Positions 1 to 7,049 of a stretch of DNA of 64,000 nt are shown in pieces. The stretch lies in contig JABFRB010000019.1 of the NCBI GenBank assembly GCA_013141385.1, forward strand, positions 124,001 through 188,000, read 5' to 3'. How positions within the stretch are numbered: position 1 is the first letter of the stretch; each line of letters starts with the position of its first letter. Made by a program: the position numbers and the translations under genes. Source of the DNA: Bacteroidales bacterium (lineage in GTDB: Bacteria; Bacteroidota; Bacteroidia; Bacteroidales; Tenuifilaceae). The notes under the pieces are model-generated. The model did not search any database. It was not told where the DNA came from and saw nothing but the letters and a program-made list of their open reading frames with translations.

Positions 1-617
1 ACACCAATAGCTATCATTAACTTATACTTGCCATACATCAAATCGACAGGAATAAGTTTTGCTCGTTCTTTCAATGTGAAATTGACTTTCCGCATGGAGG
101 GAGTTGCTTTGTACCCATTTTCAATAAATGGTTTGATGTCGCAGGCAAGAACGGGTCCATAAATAACGCTAAACCCAGATTTTTCTTTCACTTCATGAGC
201 AGCAACTCCGGGAGCACCTAATTGAGGCACAATAATTTTTCGGTGTTTTATTATTTGTTCAAGTGATGTGTTTTTAATACTTTTAATAATATTTTCTGTG
301 CTAAATGTTTTCTTTCCTGCAGCACACCAAACGTTTATGCCTTTTGTATCAAGTACAAGTACCCAAGCATTCATGCCATGCAGAGCTCGACGAAGATGAT
401 CAAAGCTTAATTTATAATTAGCAGAAACAAAAATGTCCGAATCAGCATTGGGCGTTCCAATAGCATATAATCCTTGCTTCACGCTATAGTTCATCCTTCC
501 TGTAGACCAACGCACCTTAATTGTGCTCCATAAATCTGAGCTACTCCAGAGGGTTGAAATCTGGTTTACTGTTCCAACAACAGTATCAACGGTTCCTATG
601 ATATACTTTTTATTCAT
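1..617 (-). CDS. hgcA: HgcA, corrinoid protein of mercury methylation (3' part outside window)
   Basis: HgcA is a corrinoid protein that transfers a methyl group to Hg(II), working with the ferredoxin HgcB. I translated the minus strand from the ATG at 617 and found about 205 residues with no stop before the window edge. Residues 94-105 read INVWCAAGKKTF, which holds the cap-helix motif NVWCAAGK; Cys98 would be the cobalt-coordinating cysteine. The flanking sequence (HRKIIVPQLGAPGVAAHEV, then YGPV and KATPSMRKV) also fits the corrinoid-binding domain of HgcA. The C-terminal membrane domain and any hgcB lie beyond the left edge. The gene starts 5 bp after the stop of the CcdA-like gene, so it is the last visible gene of an operon beginning at arsR. 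The motif identification is from memory of the family; methylation activity is inferred. Confidence 0.93.
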   Translation of the reverse strand, partial: MNKKYIIGTVDTVVGTVNQISTLWSSSDLWSTIKVRWSTGRMNYSVKQGLYAIGTPNADSDIFVSANYKLSFDHLRRALHGMNAWVLVLDTKGINVWCAAGKKTFSTENIIKSIKNTSLEQIIKHRKIIVPQLGAPGVAAHEVKEKSGFSVIYGPVLACDIKPFIENGYKATPSMRKVNFTLKERAKLIPVDLMYGKYKLMIAIG

Positions 618-622
618 GATGA

Positions 623-1324
623 TTAAATTGTAATCAGCAAATAAAATCCTACAACAATCATAATTATTCCACCTGTATATTTCAACGCAATTCCGAGTTT
701 TGTGAATGTTCTAGATGTTTTACCGAACCCAAGTCCAATTCCTATCATTATTGTAGTAATAGTTATACAATAGCCAAGTGCATAAGCAAACATCAATAGT
801 ATTCCCCAAATAAGGCTGCCTTTTACAAAAGAAACTGCAAGTACAATGGGGAAAACTGGATTGCAAAATGAACTTGAGGCTAGTGTCAACCCTCCAATGG
901 TTAACCCAAAAATCACCGAAGAAAAAATTCCGCTTTTATGATTGGTAGGATTAAGTGAAATGTTAGGTATTTTAAACGAAAGTAAATCAAGAGTAAAAAG
1001 TCCGAAAAATATAACTATCAAACCAGCAATTATTTTCCAATATTTACCCAAAGATGCGCTTATCAACTCGCTTGCATAACCGATGATAGCTCCAACTACC
1101 ATCATTGATATTATCATTCCAGTAAAAAAAAGCAAACTGTTTAATACTATTACTTTCGCTTTTCCCGTTGACCCGATGGAACCTGAATATCCTGCAACAA
1201 TTGCGATTATAGAAAAATTACAAGCGCAAGTAAAAATGCTGAACAACCCGAATAAGAAAATCGCTATCAGCACAGTGTAATCTGCCTGATTAGAACTTAA
1301 AGTATGCCGTATCCACTCTTCCAT
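623..1324 (-). CDS. CcdA/DsbD-like transmembrane electron-transfer protein
   Basis: This 233-residue, very hydrophobic protein has about six predicted membrane segments. Two cysteine sites fit the CcdA/DsbD transmembrane family: FTCACN in the first segment and SSSFCNP near the middle, corresponding to the paired cysteines that carry reducing equivalents across the membrane. Family members move electrons from cytoplasmic thioredoxin to periplasmic thiol proteins. The start codon overlaps the stop of the preceding gene by one base (TAATG), and hgcA starts 5 bp after its stop, so it is translationally embedded in the operon. It may reduce the cysteines of neighbouring exported proteins; that partnership is inferred. 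The first site is CAC rather than the usual single Cys-Pro arrangement. Confidence 0.8.
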   Translation of the reverse strand: MEEWIRHTLSSNQADYTVLIAIFLFGLFSIFTCACNFSIIAIVAGYSGSIGSTGKAKVIVLNSLLFFTGMIISMMVVGAIIGYASELISASLGKYWKIIAGLIVIFFGLFTLDLLSFKIPNISLNPTNHKSGIFSSVIFGLTIGGLTLASSSFCNPVFPIVLAVSFVKGSLIWGILLMFAYALGYCITITTIMIGIGLGFGKTSRTFTKLGIALKYTGGIIMIVVGFYLLITI

Positions 1325-1608
1325 TACTTCTTGGTTTGCTTACAACATGATTTAGTTTTTTCGGGGTTAGTTATTTTGATATCCCCTTTAATACCCGTTG
1401 TATCACAGCAACTTTGCTCAATTTTAGTATTTTTCTGAACTTCTTGGGCATTGTTTTTTCCAACAAGTTTAACACCTACTATAGTTACTGCAGAAAGGAC
1501 AATTGCAGCAAATAAAATCTTCTTCCAAAGTTTTCCTTTAGGAGGTTCACAACAGTTGCTATTGCTATTGCAATTGCATTTAGCTTTTTCATTCATTTGA
1601 ATTTCCAT
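1324..1608 (-). CDS. Small Cys-rich single-pass membrane protein
   Basis: This protein of 94 residues (90 if the ATG four codons downstream is used) matches no family I recognise. The N-terminus carries CNCNSNSNCC, followed by one hydrophobic segment at about residues 30-50. The other side carries two vicinal pairs, SCCD and SCCKQ. Seven or more cysteines, including three adjacent pairs, suggest binding of soft metals such as As(III) or Hg(II) or a thiol-exchange role. It sits between the ArsC-like gene and the CcdA-like gene in the hgcA operon, so a carrier or relay function is plausible but unproven. The composition is unusual enough that it is unlikely to be a chance ORF, and its stop overlaps the next start. 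Confidence 0.75.
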   Translation of the reverse strand: MEIQMNEKAKCNCNSNSNCCEPPKGKLWKKILFAAIVLSAVTIVGVKLVGKNNAQEVQKNTKIEQSCCDTTGIKGDIKITNPEKTKSCCKQTKK

Positions 1609-1650
1609 TATTTTATGGTTTATTTGAATTAAGGGTTGATAATTTAATCG

Positions 1651-2136
1651 CTACAGTTCAGTTATAGAAAAACGATGTTGTTTGGTTTTACTGTTAGCAG
1701 CACAGCCACATCCATGTTTTCCTAGTATTTGATTGTTATAAAATGCTTTAAACCCTTCACTTATCTCATCACGAACTCTACGAAAAACCACTAATTTTTC
1801 TTCGTCAGTTCCTGTTGCCTCGGCTGGGTCATCATATCCCAAGTGCCAGCGTTGCTTTACCTTTCCAATAAATGCAGGGCAGGTTTCGTTTGCACCACCG
1901 CAAACAGTAATCACATAATCCCATTCTTCGTTCAAAAATTTGTTAACATGTTTTGGATTTTGATGGCTAATATCTATTCCTATTTCGCTCATAACCTGAA
2001 TTGCAAATCGATTGATTCTATAAGCAGGTTCTGTTCCAGCAGAAAAAACCTTTAAACTCTTATCGTACGATTGTAAGAAGGCTTCTGCCATTTGGCTTCG
2101 GCAGCTATTGCCTGTGCAAAGAATTAATATTTTCAT
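1651..2136 (-). CDS. arsC: Thioredoxin-coupled arsenate reductase-like protein, copy 1
   Basis: This 161-residue protein of the low-molecular-weight phosphatase/ArsC family would reduce arsenate to arsenite. The P-loop CTGNSCRSQ gives nucleophile Cys7 and Arg13. The relay cysteines are Cys79 and Cys86 in VCGGANETC, and the general-acid aspartate is in YDDP (102-103). All three cysteines of the thioredoxin-dependent ArsC mechanism are therefore present. An extra C-terminal tail of about 20 residues carries CGC, which ordinary ArsC lacks and the second copy at 6522-6944 does not have. It lies in the arsR-hgcA operon, and no arsenite exporter is visible in the window. Arsenate as the true substrate is inferred from family membership. 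Confidence 0.88.
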   Translation of the reverse strand: MKILILCTGNSCRSQMAEAFLQSYDKSLKVFSAGTEPAYRINRFAIQVMSEIGIDISHQNPKHVNKFLNEEWDYVITVCGGANETCPAFIGKVKQRWHLGYDDPAEATGTDEEKLVVFRRVRDEISEGFKAFYNNQILGKHGCGCAANSKTKQHRFSITEL

Positions 2137-2185
2137 ACTATTTCATTTTAATAACTTGAAAATAAATTATAGAATAACTAATTTT

Positions 2186-2854
2186 TCAAATTACGACTTT
2201 TCCATTATTAAGTTTTATCCTATTACTACCATATTCTGCAGCCATAGGGCTATGTGTAACCATAATCACAGTGGTATTTTGTTTTTGGTTTATTTCTCTT
2301 AAAATACCAAGTATTTCTTCGGATAAATTAGGGTCTAGGTTGCCAGTAGGTTCATCGGCAAGCAATAGATCTGGGCTATTTGCCAATGCACGGACAATAG
2401 CAACACGTTGTTGTTGACCTGCTGATAGCTCCTTCGGGTAATGAGTGGTGCGATCATCCAAACCAACCCATTCTAGTAACTCTAACGCCCGTTTTCTATT
2501 GGCTGTTTTATCGCTGTTTTTTACATTTAATGCAATCATTATGTTTTCCAATGCAGTAAGGTATGGAACAAGAGCAAAACTCTGCATTATAAATCCCACG
2601 TGGTTACTACGGAAATTGGCAAGTTCTTCTTCATTTTGTAGGTCTATTTTCTTAAAGTTGTAAAACATTTCACCTGAAGTTGGATGCAGTAAACCACCTA
2701 GAATTAACAGAAGGGTTGTTTTGCCCGAACCAGAAGCTCCTGTAATGGTTACAAATGAACCTTTGGCTATGCCAAGTGAAAGATTGTCTACCGCATTGAT
2801 AGCCCCTTCGTGGCGTTGGTATGTTTTTGTTAGATTTTTTAACTCTATAAACAT
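2186..2854 (-). CDS. ABC transporter ATP-binding protein, LolD/MacB type
   Basis: This 222-residue ATPase belongs to the LolD/MacB/FtsE group. It has Walker A GASGSGKTTL (about residue 40), the signature LSAGQQQRVA, Walker B LLLADEPTGNLD and the switch histidine in MVTHS, so it should be active. It begins 2 bp after the stop of the FtsX-like permease, and the pair would form a mechanotransmission-type or exporter complex in the inner membrane. The group moves lipoproteins, peptides or small molecules, or drives periplasmic events without transport. Its presence in the arsR-hgcA operon points to handling of a thiol or metal compound, but the sequence does not name the substrate. Confidence 0.92.
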   Translation of the reverse strand: MFIELKNLTKTYQRHEGAINAVDNLSLGIAKGSFVTITGASGSGKTTLLLILGGLLHPTSGEMFYNFKKIDLQNEEELANFRSNHVGFIMQSFALVPYLTALENIMIALNVKNSDKTANRKRALELLEWVGLDDRTTHYPKELSAGQQQRVAIVRALANSPDLLLADEPTGNLDPNLSEEILGILREINQKQNTTVIMVTHSPMAAEYGSNRIKLNNGKVVI

Positions 2855-2856
2855 AA

Positions 2857-4074
2857 TTATTCCTCCTGCATGTTTGAGAATGGTTCGATTTTCCCTGCCA
2901 TATAAGCAGGAATTACTGATCCAAGTATTGAAATGGTGATTGAGATGATAATCGAAATAAAAAATAGCATGTACAATGGGCTTACTTCAATTCCTGCAAA
3001 TTGGGGCCCTAGCCAAATAGCCGCTAATGTTCCAACAATATATCCAGTAATTCCACCTACTATACCCATTATAACCGCTTTAAGAATGAGTATGAAATAC
3101 ACATGCTTTTTATGGTAACCAATCATACGAAGAATACCTATTTCTTTTCTACGTTCGTTTACATTTGCCCAAATGTAATTACCAATAGATATGCTACCTA
3201 CGAATAGTATGATGATGAGAAATATCAGTGATATTTTATTCATCATGCGGTTAGTTTCAATTTGGGTTGAAACAATTTGCCCAATAGTGGTTATGCGTGT
3301 ATCAGGTAAAATATTACGCATTTTGCTCAACAAGCCGTCTGAAATTGCACTACAACAACCCATAATTTCAATTGCGCTTATTTGCTCTCCTGTACCTAAA
3401 AGGGCTTGAACAGTATGTAGGTTTGCAAATACCCTATCATCATCAACAGTTCCTGTTTCGGGTAAAACCTTTACAATGGCAAAGGTTCTGTTTTCGATAG
3501 TAAGCGTACCATTTTCTTTTACACGGAGCCTTTGAGCAACAGCAGACCCAATAAAACAGTCGGATTCTGCAAGGGTATCAATTCCTTTACGCTGTAACTT
3601 CTCGTCTAAGTATTTTGCGGGTTGTGCATTGGGTTTAGGAGCACAACTTGCAGCTAACGGAGTTCCCAATAATCCACCTTTTTGCCAAATTGGCTTTGAG
3701 GCAATTTCGCTTTTAGGGAGGATACCCGTAAGCACAATACTTTCGTTGCCAATTTTTACCCTACGGGTTAATTTTGGCGACATATTATCAACACCAGACA
3801 GGGTAGAGGTTACAATTCTTTCAATATAACTTTCGGGAAAAGTAGGTGCATCAATATCGGCAGAGTAGTAATTGTCTACACTTGCTGCTTGAGGCAACAC
3901 GAGAATGTTTGCGCCTAAGTTATCAAGATTCACGGCAACCGCTTTTTCCGATATTACTGAAATTGAGCGGATGCCAACAATTACTCCGATACCAAGTGTT
4001 ATGGCGAGTAACCCCGAAATCAGTTGAGATTTGCGATGCCAAAGCTCTTTTAACGTTAAATCTATTAATGTCAT
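2857..4074 (-). CDS. FtsX/MacB-family ABC transporter permease
   Basis: This 405-residue permease has the FtsX/MacB layout: a first membrane helix at about residues 18-38, a large MacB-type periplasmic core of about 230 residues, and three C-terminal helices (about 280-300, 325-350 and 365-390). The core contains cysteines not usual for this group, including an SCAPKP segment, ESDCF and the vicinal pair in MGCCSA. It is directly followed by its ATPase gene. Unlike MacB, its ATPase is separate and no dedicated HlyD/TolC partner lies beside it. The extracytoplasmic cysteines fit with the Cys-rich neighbours and suggest that the complex senses or moves thiol-bound metal; this is inference. Confidence 0.88.
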   Translation of the reverse strand: MTLIDLTLKELWHRKSQLISGLLAITLGIGVIVGIRSISVISEKAVAVNLDNLGANILVLPQAASVDNYYSADIDAPTFPESYIERIVTSTLSGVDNMSPKLTRRVKIGNESIVLTGILPKSEIASKPIWQKGGLLGTPLAASCAPKPNAQPAKYLDEKLQRKGIDTLAESDCFIGSAVAQRLRVKENGTLTIENRTFAIVKVLPETGTVDDDRVFANLHTVQALLGTGEQISAIEIMGCCSAISDGLLSKMRNILPDTRITTIGQIVSTQIETNRMMNKISLIFLIIILFVGSISIGNYIWANVNERRKEIGILRMIGYHKKHVYFILILKAVIMGIVGGITGYIVGTLAAIWLGPQFAGIEVSPLYMLFFISIIISITISILGSVIPAYMAGKIEPFSNMQEE

Positions 4075-4102
4075 GATTCTATTGCTTTTTTAACATGTTT
4101 AT

Positions 4103-4936
4103 TTAACAGCCTTTAGAACCACAACTGGGTCCACACGTTTTTTTTACAGGAGTTTTTGCTGCTGTAACTAATTTTTCAACTTCGGGAATAGTTGTTGATG
4201 TTTCTACCACTTGCCCAAGTTTATTGAATACTATAGTAATTGATGCATTCGTTGATTTATCTATACTTAGCTGATTCATAAAACCAGTTTCGTCTGGGTC
4301 GTTCATATCTACTTCAACAAAAACGGCTTCGTCATTTAGCACTACAACTGCTACTTGGGCATTTTTTATTACCTCATTCCTATCAGCAAATGATTTTTTT
4401 GTAAATACAACTATTGATGGTTTACTTAAACCAATAGCCGTATACACCTCCTCCATTTTTGGAGTAGGGACAAGGGATGCAATTTTATCAGCAGTAGCTT
4501 GGCTGAGAATAAATCCCCCTGACAGAAGTCCTTTCGTGGATAATACTAGAATAATTGGAAGTGGTGCTCCTGAAAGTCTCCAAGCATCAACCAATTGTGC
4601 ATTTGCAGCATCATCTCTATCCAGTTGAGCAATTACTGCGTTTTTATAGATGGTAACTGCACCTTTTGCTATTTCGATTGCTTTTTCGGTATCCATTGAG
4701 CCTGTTCCCATTACGACAACAAATACTGCTTTCCCATCTCTCTTTGCCCTATCAAGTTCGGATTGTAATTTTGTATTAACAGGTTGCACAGTCTGCTGAC
4801 CTATTTCAGTTTTTTGCTGAAGGTTTTTATTATCATTAACTTTTTTATCATCAGCATTTGAATTGGTACATGCACTAACTGTTAAAGCATTTGCTATAAG
4901 TAGGCTTAATAGTTGCCATTTCTTTAGAATTCTCAT
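4103..4936 (-). CDS. Exported lipoprotein with thioredoxin-like domains and Cys-rich tail
   Basis: This 277-residue protein begins with a lipoprotein signal peptide ending TVSAC (lipid-attachment Cys23). Residues of about 55-160 and 165-265 look like two thioredoxin-type alpha/beta folds, with strands such as AVFVVVMG and SIVVFTK, but neither has a CXXC active site. Instead the protein ends with TCGPSCGSKGC, three cysteines in the last 11 residues. A redox role would therefore depend on the tail rather than on a classical active site; alternatively the tail binds metal. It is the second gene of the arsR-hgcA operon. I do not recognise a named family; the thioredoxin-like assignment is from pattern only. 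Confidence 0.72.
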   Translation of the reverse strand: MRILKKWQLLSLLIANALTVSACTNSNADDKKVNDNKNLQQKTEIGQQTVQPVNTKLQSELDRAKRDGKAVFVVVMGTGSMDTEKAIEIAKGAVTIYKNAVIAQLDRDDAANAQLVDAWRLSGAPLPIILVLSTKGLLSGGFILSQATADKIASLVPTPKMEEVYTAIGLSKPSIVVFTKKSFADRNEVIKNAQVAVVVLNDEAVFVEVDMNDPDETGFMNQLSIDKSTNASITIVFNKLGQVVETSTTIPEVEKLVTAAKTPVKKTCGPSCGSKGC

Positions 4937-4963
4937 ATTATATCAATTTATAGGTTAAATTTT

Positions 4964-5314
4964 CTATTTTGATTCTGAATGACAATCAACATTACAATCA
5001 ATGTTAATCAACTTTATGGGTTCAAAAAAACTATCGAACATTTGCAGGTATTTCTCAATTGAAGAGCCACAAAGGCAATAGTTAACCTTTAACCCATCAA
5101 TCTCACCATAGATCAGCCCTAAATCTCTTAATTCTTTAAGGTGCTGCGAAACGGTGGTTCGACTCAGAGGTATAAAATCGGAAATATCACCCGAAATACA
5201 GGTTTTTGTTTCTGCTAGATATTGCAATATTGCCAATCTAGCAGGATGGGATATAACTCTAGCAAATTTCGCAAGGTCCTGCAATGATTCATCAAATTTT
5301 TTCGCTTTATTCAT
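4964..5314 (-). CDS. arsR: ArsR-family metal-responsive repressor
   Basis: This 116-residue winged-helix regulator has the ArsR core: FARVISHPARLAILQYL, then the recognition helix LSRTTVSQHLKEL. Cysteines at 39, 80, 82, 107 and 111 (the last two as CNVDC) are candidate metal or metalloid ligands; they do not form the classical ELCVCDL site, so the ligand set is unusual. I chose the ATG at 5314, because the upstream in-frame ATG at 5341 lies inside the predicted -7 promoter box. It is first in the operon that ends in hgcA, so it probably represses its own operon and is released by As(III), Sb(III) or Hg(II). ArsR-type regulators next to hgcA are known from other mercury methylators. Confidence 0.9.
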   Translation of the reverse strand: MNKAKKFDESLQDLAKFARVISHPARLAILQYLAETKTCISGDISDFIPLSRTTVSQHLKELRDLGLIYGEIDGLKVNYCLCGSSIEKYLQMFDSFFEPIKLINIDCNVDCHSESK

Positions 5315-5329
5315 TTCTATTATTTCTAG

Positions 5330-5347
5330 TGTCGCAAACATACGACA
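5330..5347 (-). promoter_or_regulatory. Predicted arsR-hgcA operon promoter -7 box and operator
   Basis: The minus strand reads TATGTTTG at 5342-5335, a match to the Bacteroidota -7 consensus TAnnTTTG. It sits in the centre of an inverted repeat TGTCG-N8-CGACA (5330-5347). A repressor bound here would block the promoter. No clear -33 TTTG is visible upstream. The site begins 16 bp before the chosen arsR start at 5314. Confidence 0.55.
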
Positions 5348-5510
5348 TTGTTTTTAATAAAAAAATTATTGAATATTAATTTTATGATATTTTTTTGAGA
5401 AAAGTAATGAATAGTGATATTTTATTCAATCTCAATACTTTGACAAACACTATAAATAGATTTTTTCCAACAACACGATTTTAACGATACCAATGAGTAA
5501 TTAAATTATT

Positions 5511-5641
5511 TCTTAATTCTACTTTGACAGATTAGAAAAACACATGAAAAATCAACCTAATTTACCCCTGTCCCTAAAGGATAAGGGGTGAAAAAGCAGA
5601 AAAAGCAAGCACAAACGTAATCTGTCAAAGTAGAATTAAGA
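5511..5641. repeat. 131-bp palindromic element with 24-bp perfect terminal inverted repeats
   Basis: The arms at 5511-5534 and 5618-5641 are perfectly complementary over 24 bp (inner motif CTTTGACAGATTA). The 83 bp between them hold a smaller hairpin of ACCCCT and AGGGGT. No ORF is present. The right arm overlaps the last six bases of the DUF190 gene. It looks like a MITE-type element or a large terminator between the arsR promoter and the fluC/DUF190 unit. Confidence 0.8.
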
Positions 5642-5995
5642 TTGTTTTTTGACTCCCTTTTTGTGAAGAATAATATTTGCCTTTTCTACAGTAATCATAC
5701 ATCCCTTATTTAGGTCATCAAATATTGGTAGGATGACCTCAATAAATTTCTCGATTTTTTCCGACTCATCTAATATTTCCACAACAAGTGGAACTTTTTC
5801 GGTTAACTCCCAATTGGTTGGTGAATATATTGCACTGCTTGAGCCGTAGCCCATAATCCCTTTAAGAACAGTTGCTCCAGCAATTCCTTGCTGTTTTGCA
5901 TTAAAAACTATCACCTCGTAAAGGGGTTGATGCTTGAATTTATCGGTTGAACTGATGAATATTCGTAATAGTTTGGCCTCACCTTTTATTTCCAT
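5636..5995 (-). CDS. DUF190 family PII-like protein
   Basis: This 119-residue protein matches the DUF190 family, small trimeric proteins with the PII fold, from the pattern LLRIFISSTDKF, then AGATVLKGIMGYG and VEKANIILH near the end. PII-like proteins bind nucleotides and gate transporters. It lies 2 bp after fluC on the same strand, a pairing often seen with CrcB/FluC, which suggests it tunes fluoride export. No ligand residue can be confirmed from sequence alone. Its last bases form part of the inverted repeat ending at 5641, so the element may have inserted at the gene's 3' end and supplied the stop region. Confidence 0.88.
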   Translation of the reverse strand: MEIKGEAKLLRIFISSTDKFKHQPLYEVIVFNAKQQGIAGATVLKGIMGYGSSSAIYSPTNWELTEKVPLVVEILDESEKIEKFIEVILPIFDDLNKGCMITVEKANIILHKKGVKKQS

Positions 5996-5997
5996 GA

Positions 5998-6375
5998 CTA
6001 TAGAATTTTAGTGATAAGATTACCGAAATATGTAGCCATAAGCCCGAGAAATACACTTAGGCTAGTGTAGAGAGCAAAATAAAAAAAATCTCCATCCCTT
6101 AATAGAGCAATGTTCTCGTTGGCAAAAGTTGAAAATGTGGTAAACCCTCCACAAAAACCCACGGTTAGGAACATTCGCCAATCAGAATTCATTATATCCC
6201 CTTTCTCCGAAAGGCCAAAGAATAATCCAATTAGGAAACATCCGACAATATTGACAAGAAAAGTCCCGTAGGGAAATGCCGAAAGGATATGATTTTGAAT
6301 ATAACGAGATGCTAAAAATCTAGAAACCGTTCCTATAAAGCCTCCTGTACCGATTATAAGAATTAGTCGAAACAT
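5998..6375 (-). CDS. fluC: Fluoride exporter FluC (CrcB)
   Basis: This 125-residue membrane protein has four helices and the CrcB/FluC signatures: GGFIGTVSRF at the N-terminus, PYGTFLVNIVGCFLIG in the second helix and GFCGGFTTFSTFANE in the third, including the phenylalanines and the GxTTFST break that line the fluoride pores. It forms a dual-topology dimer that exports F-. A fluoride riboswitch precedes it (6416-6468), which confirms the role independently. It is followed 2 bp later by the DUF190 gene. The length is normal for the family. Confidence 0.96.
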   Translation of the reverse strand: MFRLILIIGTGGFIGTVSRFLASRYIQNHILSAFPYGTFLVNIVGCFLIGLFFGLSEKGDIMNSDWRMFLTVGFCGGFTTFSTFANENIALLRDGDFFYFALYTSLSVFLGLMATYFGNLITKIL

Positions 6376-6379
6376 ATAT

Positions 6380-6386
6380 GCTGATA
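6380..6386 (-). promoter_or_regulatory. Putative expression platform of the fluC riboswitch
   Basis: The mRNA reads UAUCAGC a few bases before the fluC AUG (6375). It is exactly complementary to GCUGAUA (6432-6426) inside the aptamer. Pairing of the two would sequester the ribosome-binding region when fluoride is absent, so control is probably at translation initiation. This is inferred from complementarity only. Confidence 0.5.
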
Positions 6387-6415
6387 TTTTACTTTAAAGA
6401 TACAAAATCTAATGT

Positions 6416-6468
6416 AAGTAGGAGTTATCAGCTTTTAAAGACGGGCAAAGGCGAACTCCATCACCTAT
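6416..6468 (-). ncRNA. Fluoride riboswitch (crcB motif)
   Basis: On the minus strand the leader of fluC reads GGTGATGGAGTTCGCC (6466-6451), a short variable hairpin, then GCTGATAACTCCTAC (6432-6418). These are the two conserved halves of the crcB-motif aptamer. GAGTT can pair with AACTC to form the pseudoknot. It lies about 40 nt before the fluC start and would switch fluC-DUF190 on when fluoride is bound. Confidence 0.93.
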
Positions 6469-6521
6469 TCAAAAATAAAAAATCTCTTGAGTAAACTATG
6501 TTTTGAGTAAAAATCGTCACC

Positions 6522-6944
6522 TTAACTCTCTTTCAAATTCTCCTGGTAAAACTTAAACAATCGCTGCTTTATTTTATCCCTAGTATATCGGAATTCACTT
6601 AGTATTCGATCCTCAGAACCTGTAACCAAGGAAGGATCGTCAAAACCAATGTGAATACGATGTTTTACTTTACCATAAAAAATGGGACAAAATTCATTAG
6701 CACTGCCACAAACGGTAATTACATAGTCCCAATCCTCTCCAAGATAAACACTTACACTTTTAGGTTTATTTGAACTGATATCTATCCCAATTTCTGTCAT
6801 AACTTTTATGGCATACTCATTAACACTTGCTGCGGGTCTTGTTCCTGCGGAATGAACTTCGAGAGAGGGGTCAAATGATTGCAAAAGACCTTGAGTCATC
6901 TGGCTTCGACAACTATTGCCTGTACATAAAACTAAAATCTTCAT
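6522..6944 (-). CDS. arsC: Thioredoxin-coupled arsenate reductase-like protein, copy 2
   Basis: This 140-residue ArsC/LMW phosphatase homologue has the P-loop CTGNSCRSQ, the relay cysteines in VCGSANEFC and the aspartates in FDDP. I used the ATG at 6944 rather than an upstream GTG (6959), because the family begins MKILVLCTGNSC. It lacks the C-terminal CGC tail of the copy at 1651-2136 and differs at many positions, so it is an old paralogue rather than a recent duplicate. It is separated from the arsR operon by fluC and the riboswitch and has its own spacing, so it may be regulated independently. Confidence 0.88.
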   Translation of the reverse strand: MKILVLCTGNSCRSQMTQGLLQSFDPSLEVHSAGTRPAASVNEYAIKVMTEIGIDISSNKPKSVSVYLGEDWDYVITVCGSANEFCPIFYGKVKHRIHIGFDDPSLVTGSEDRILSEFRYTRDKIKQRLFKFYQENLKES

Positions 6945-7049
6945 GATATTTTGAATCACTTAACATTTAATAAAAAAAGATAACAAATATATTTGAAAAT
7001 CATATAACATAAAAGTCAATGAAAAAATAAATTACTCACTTACAATGCA

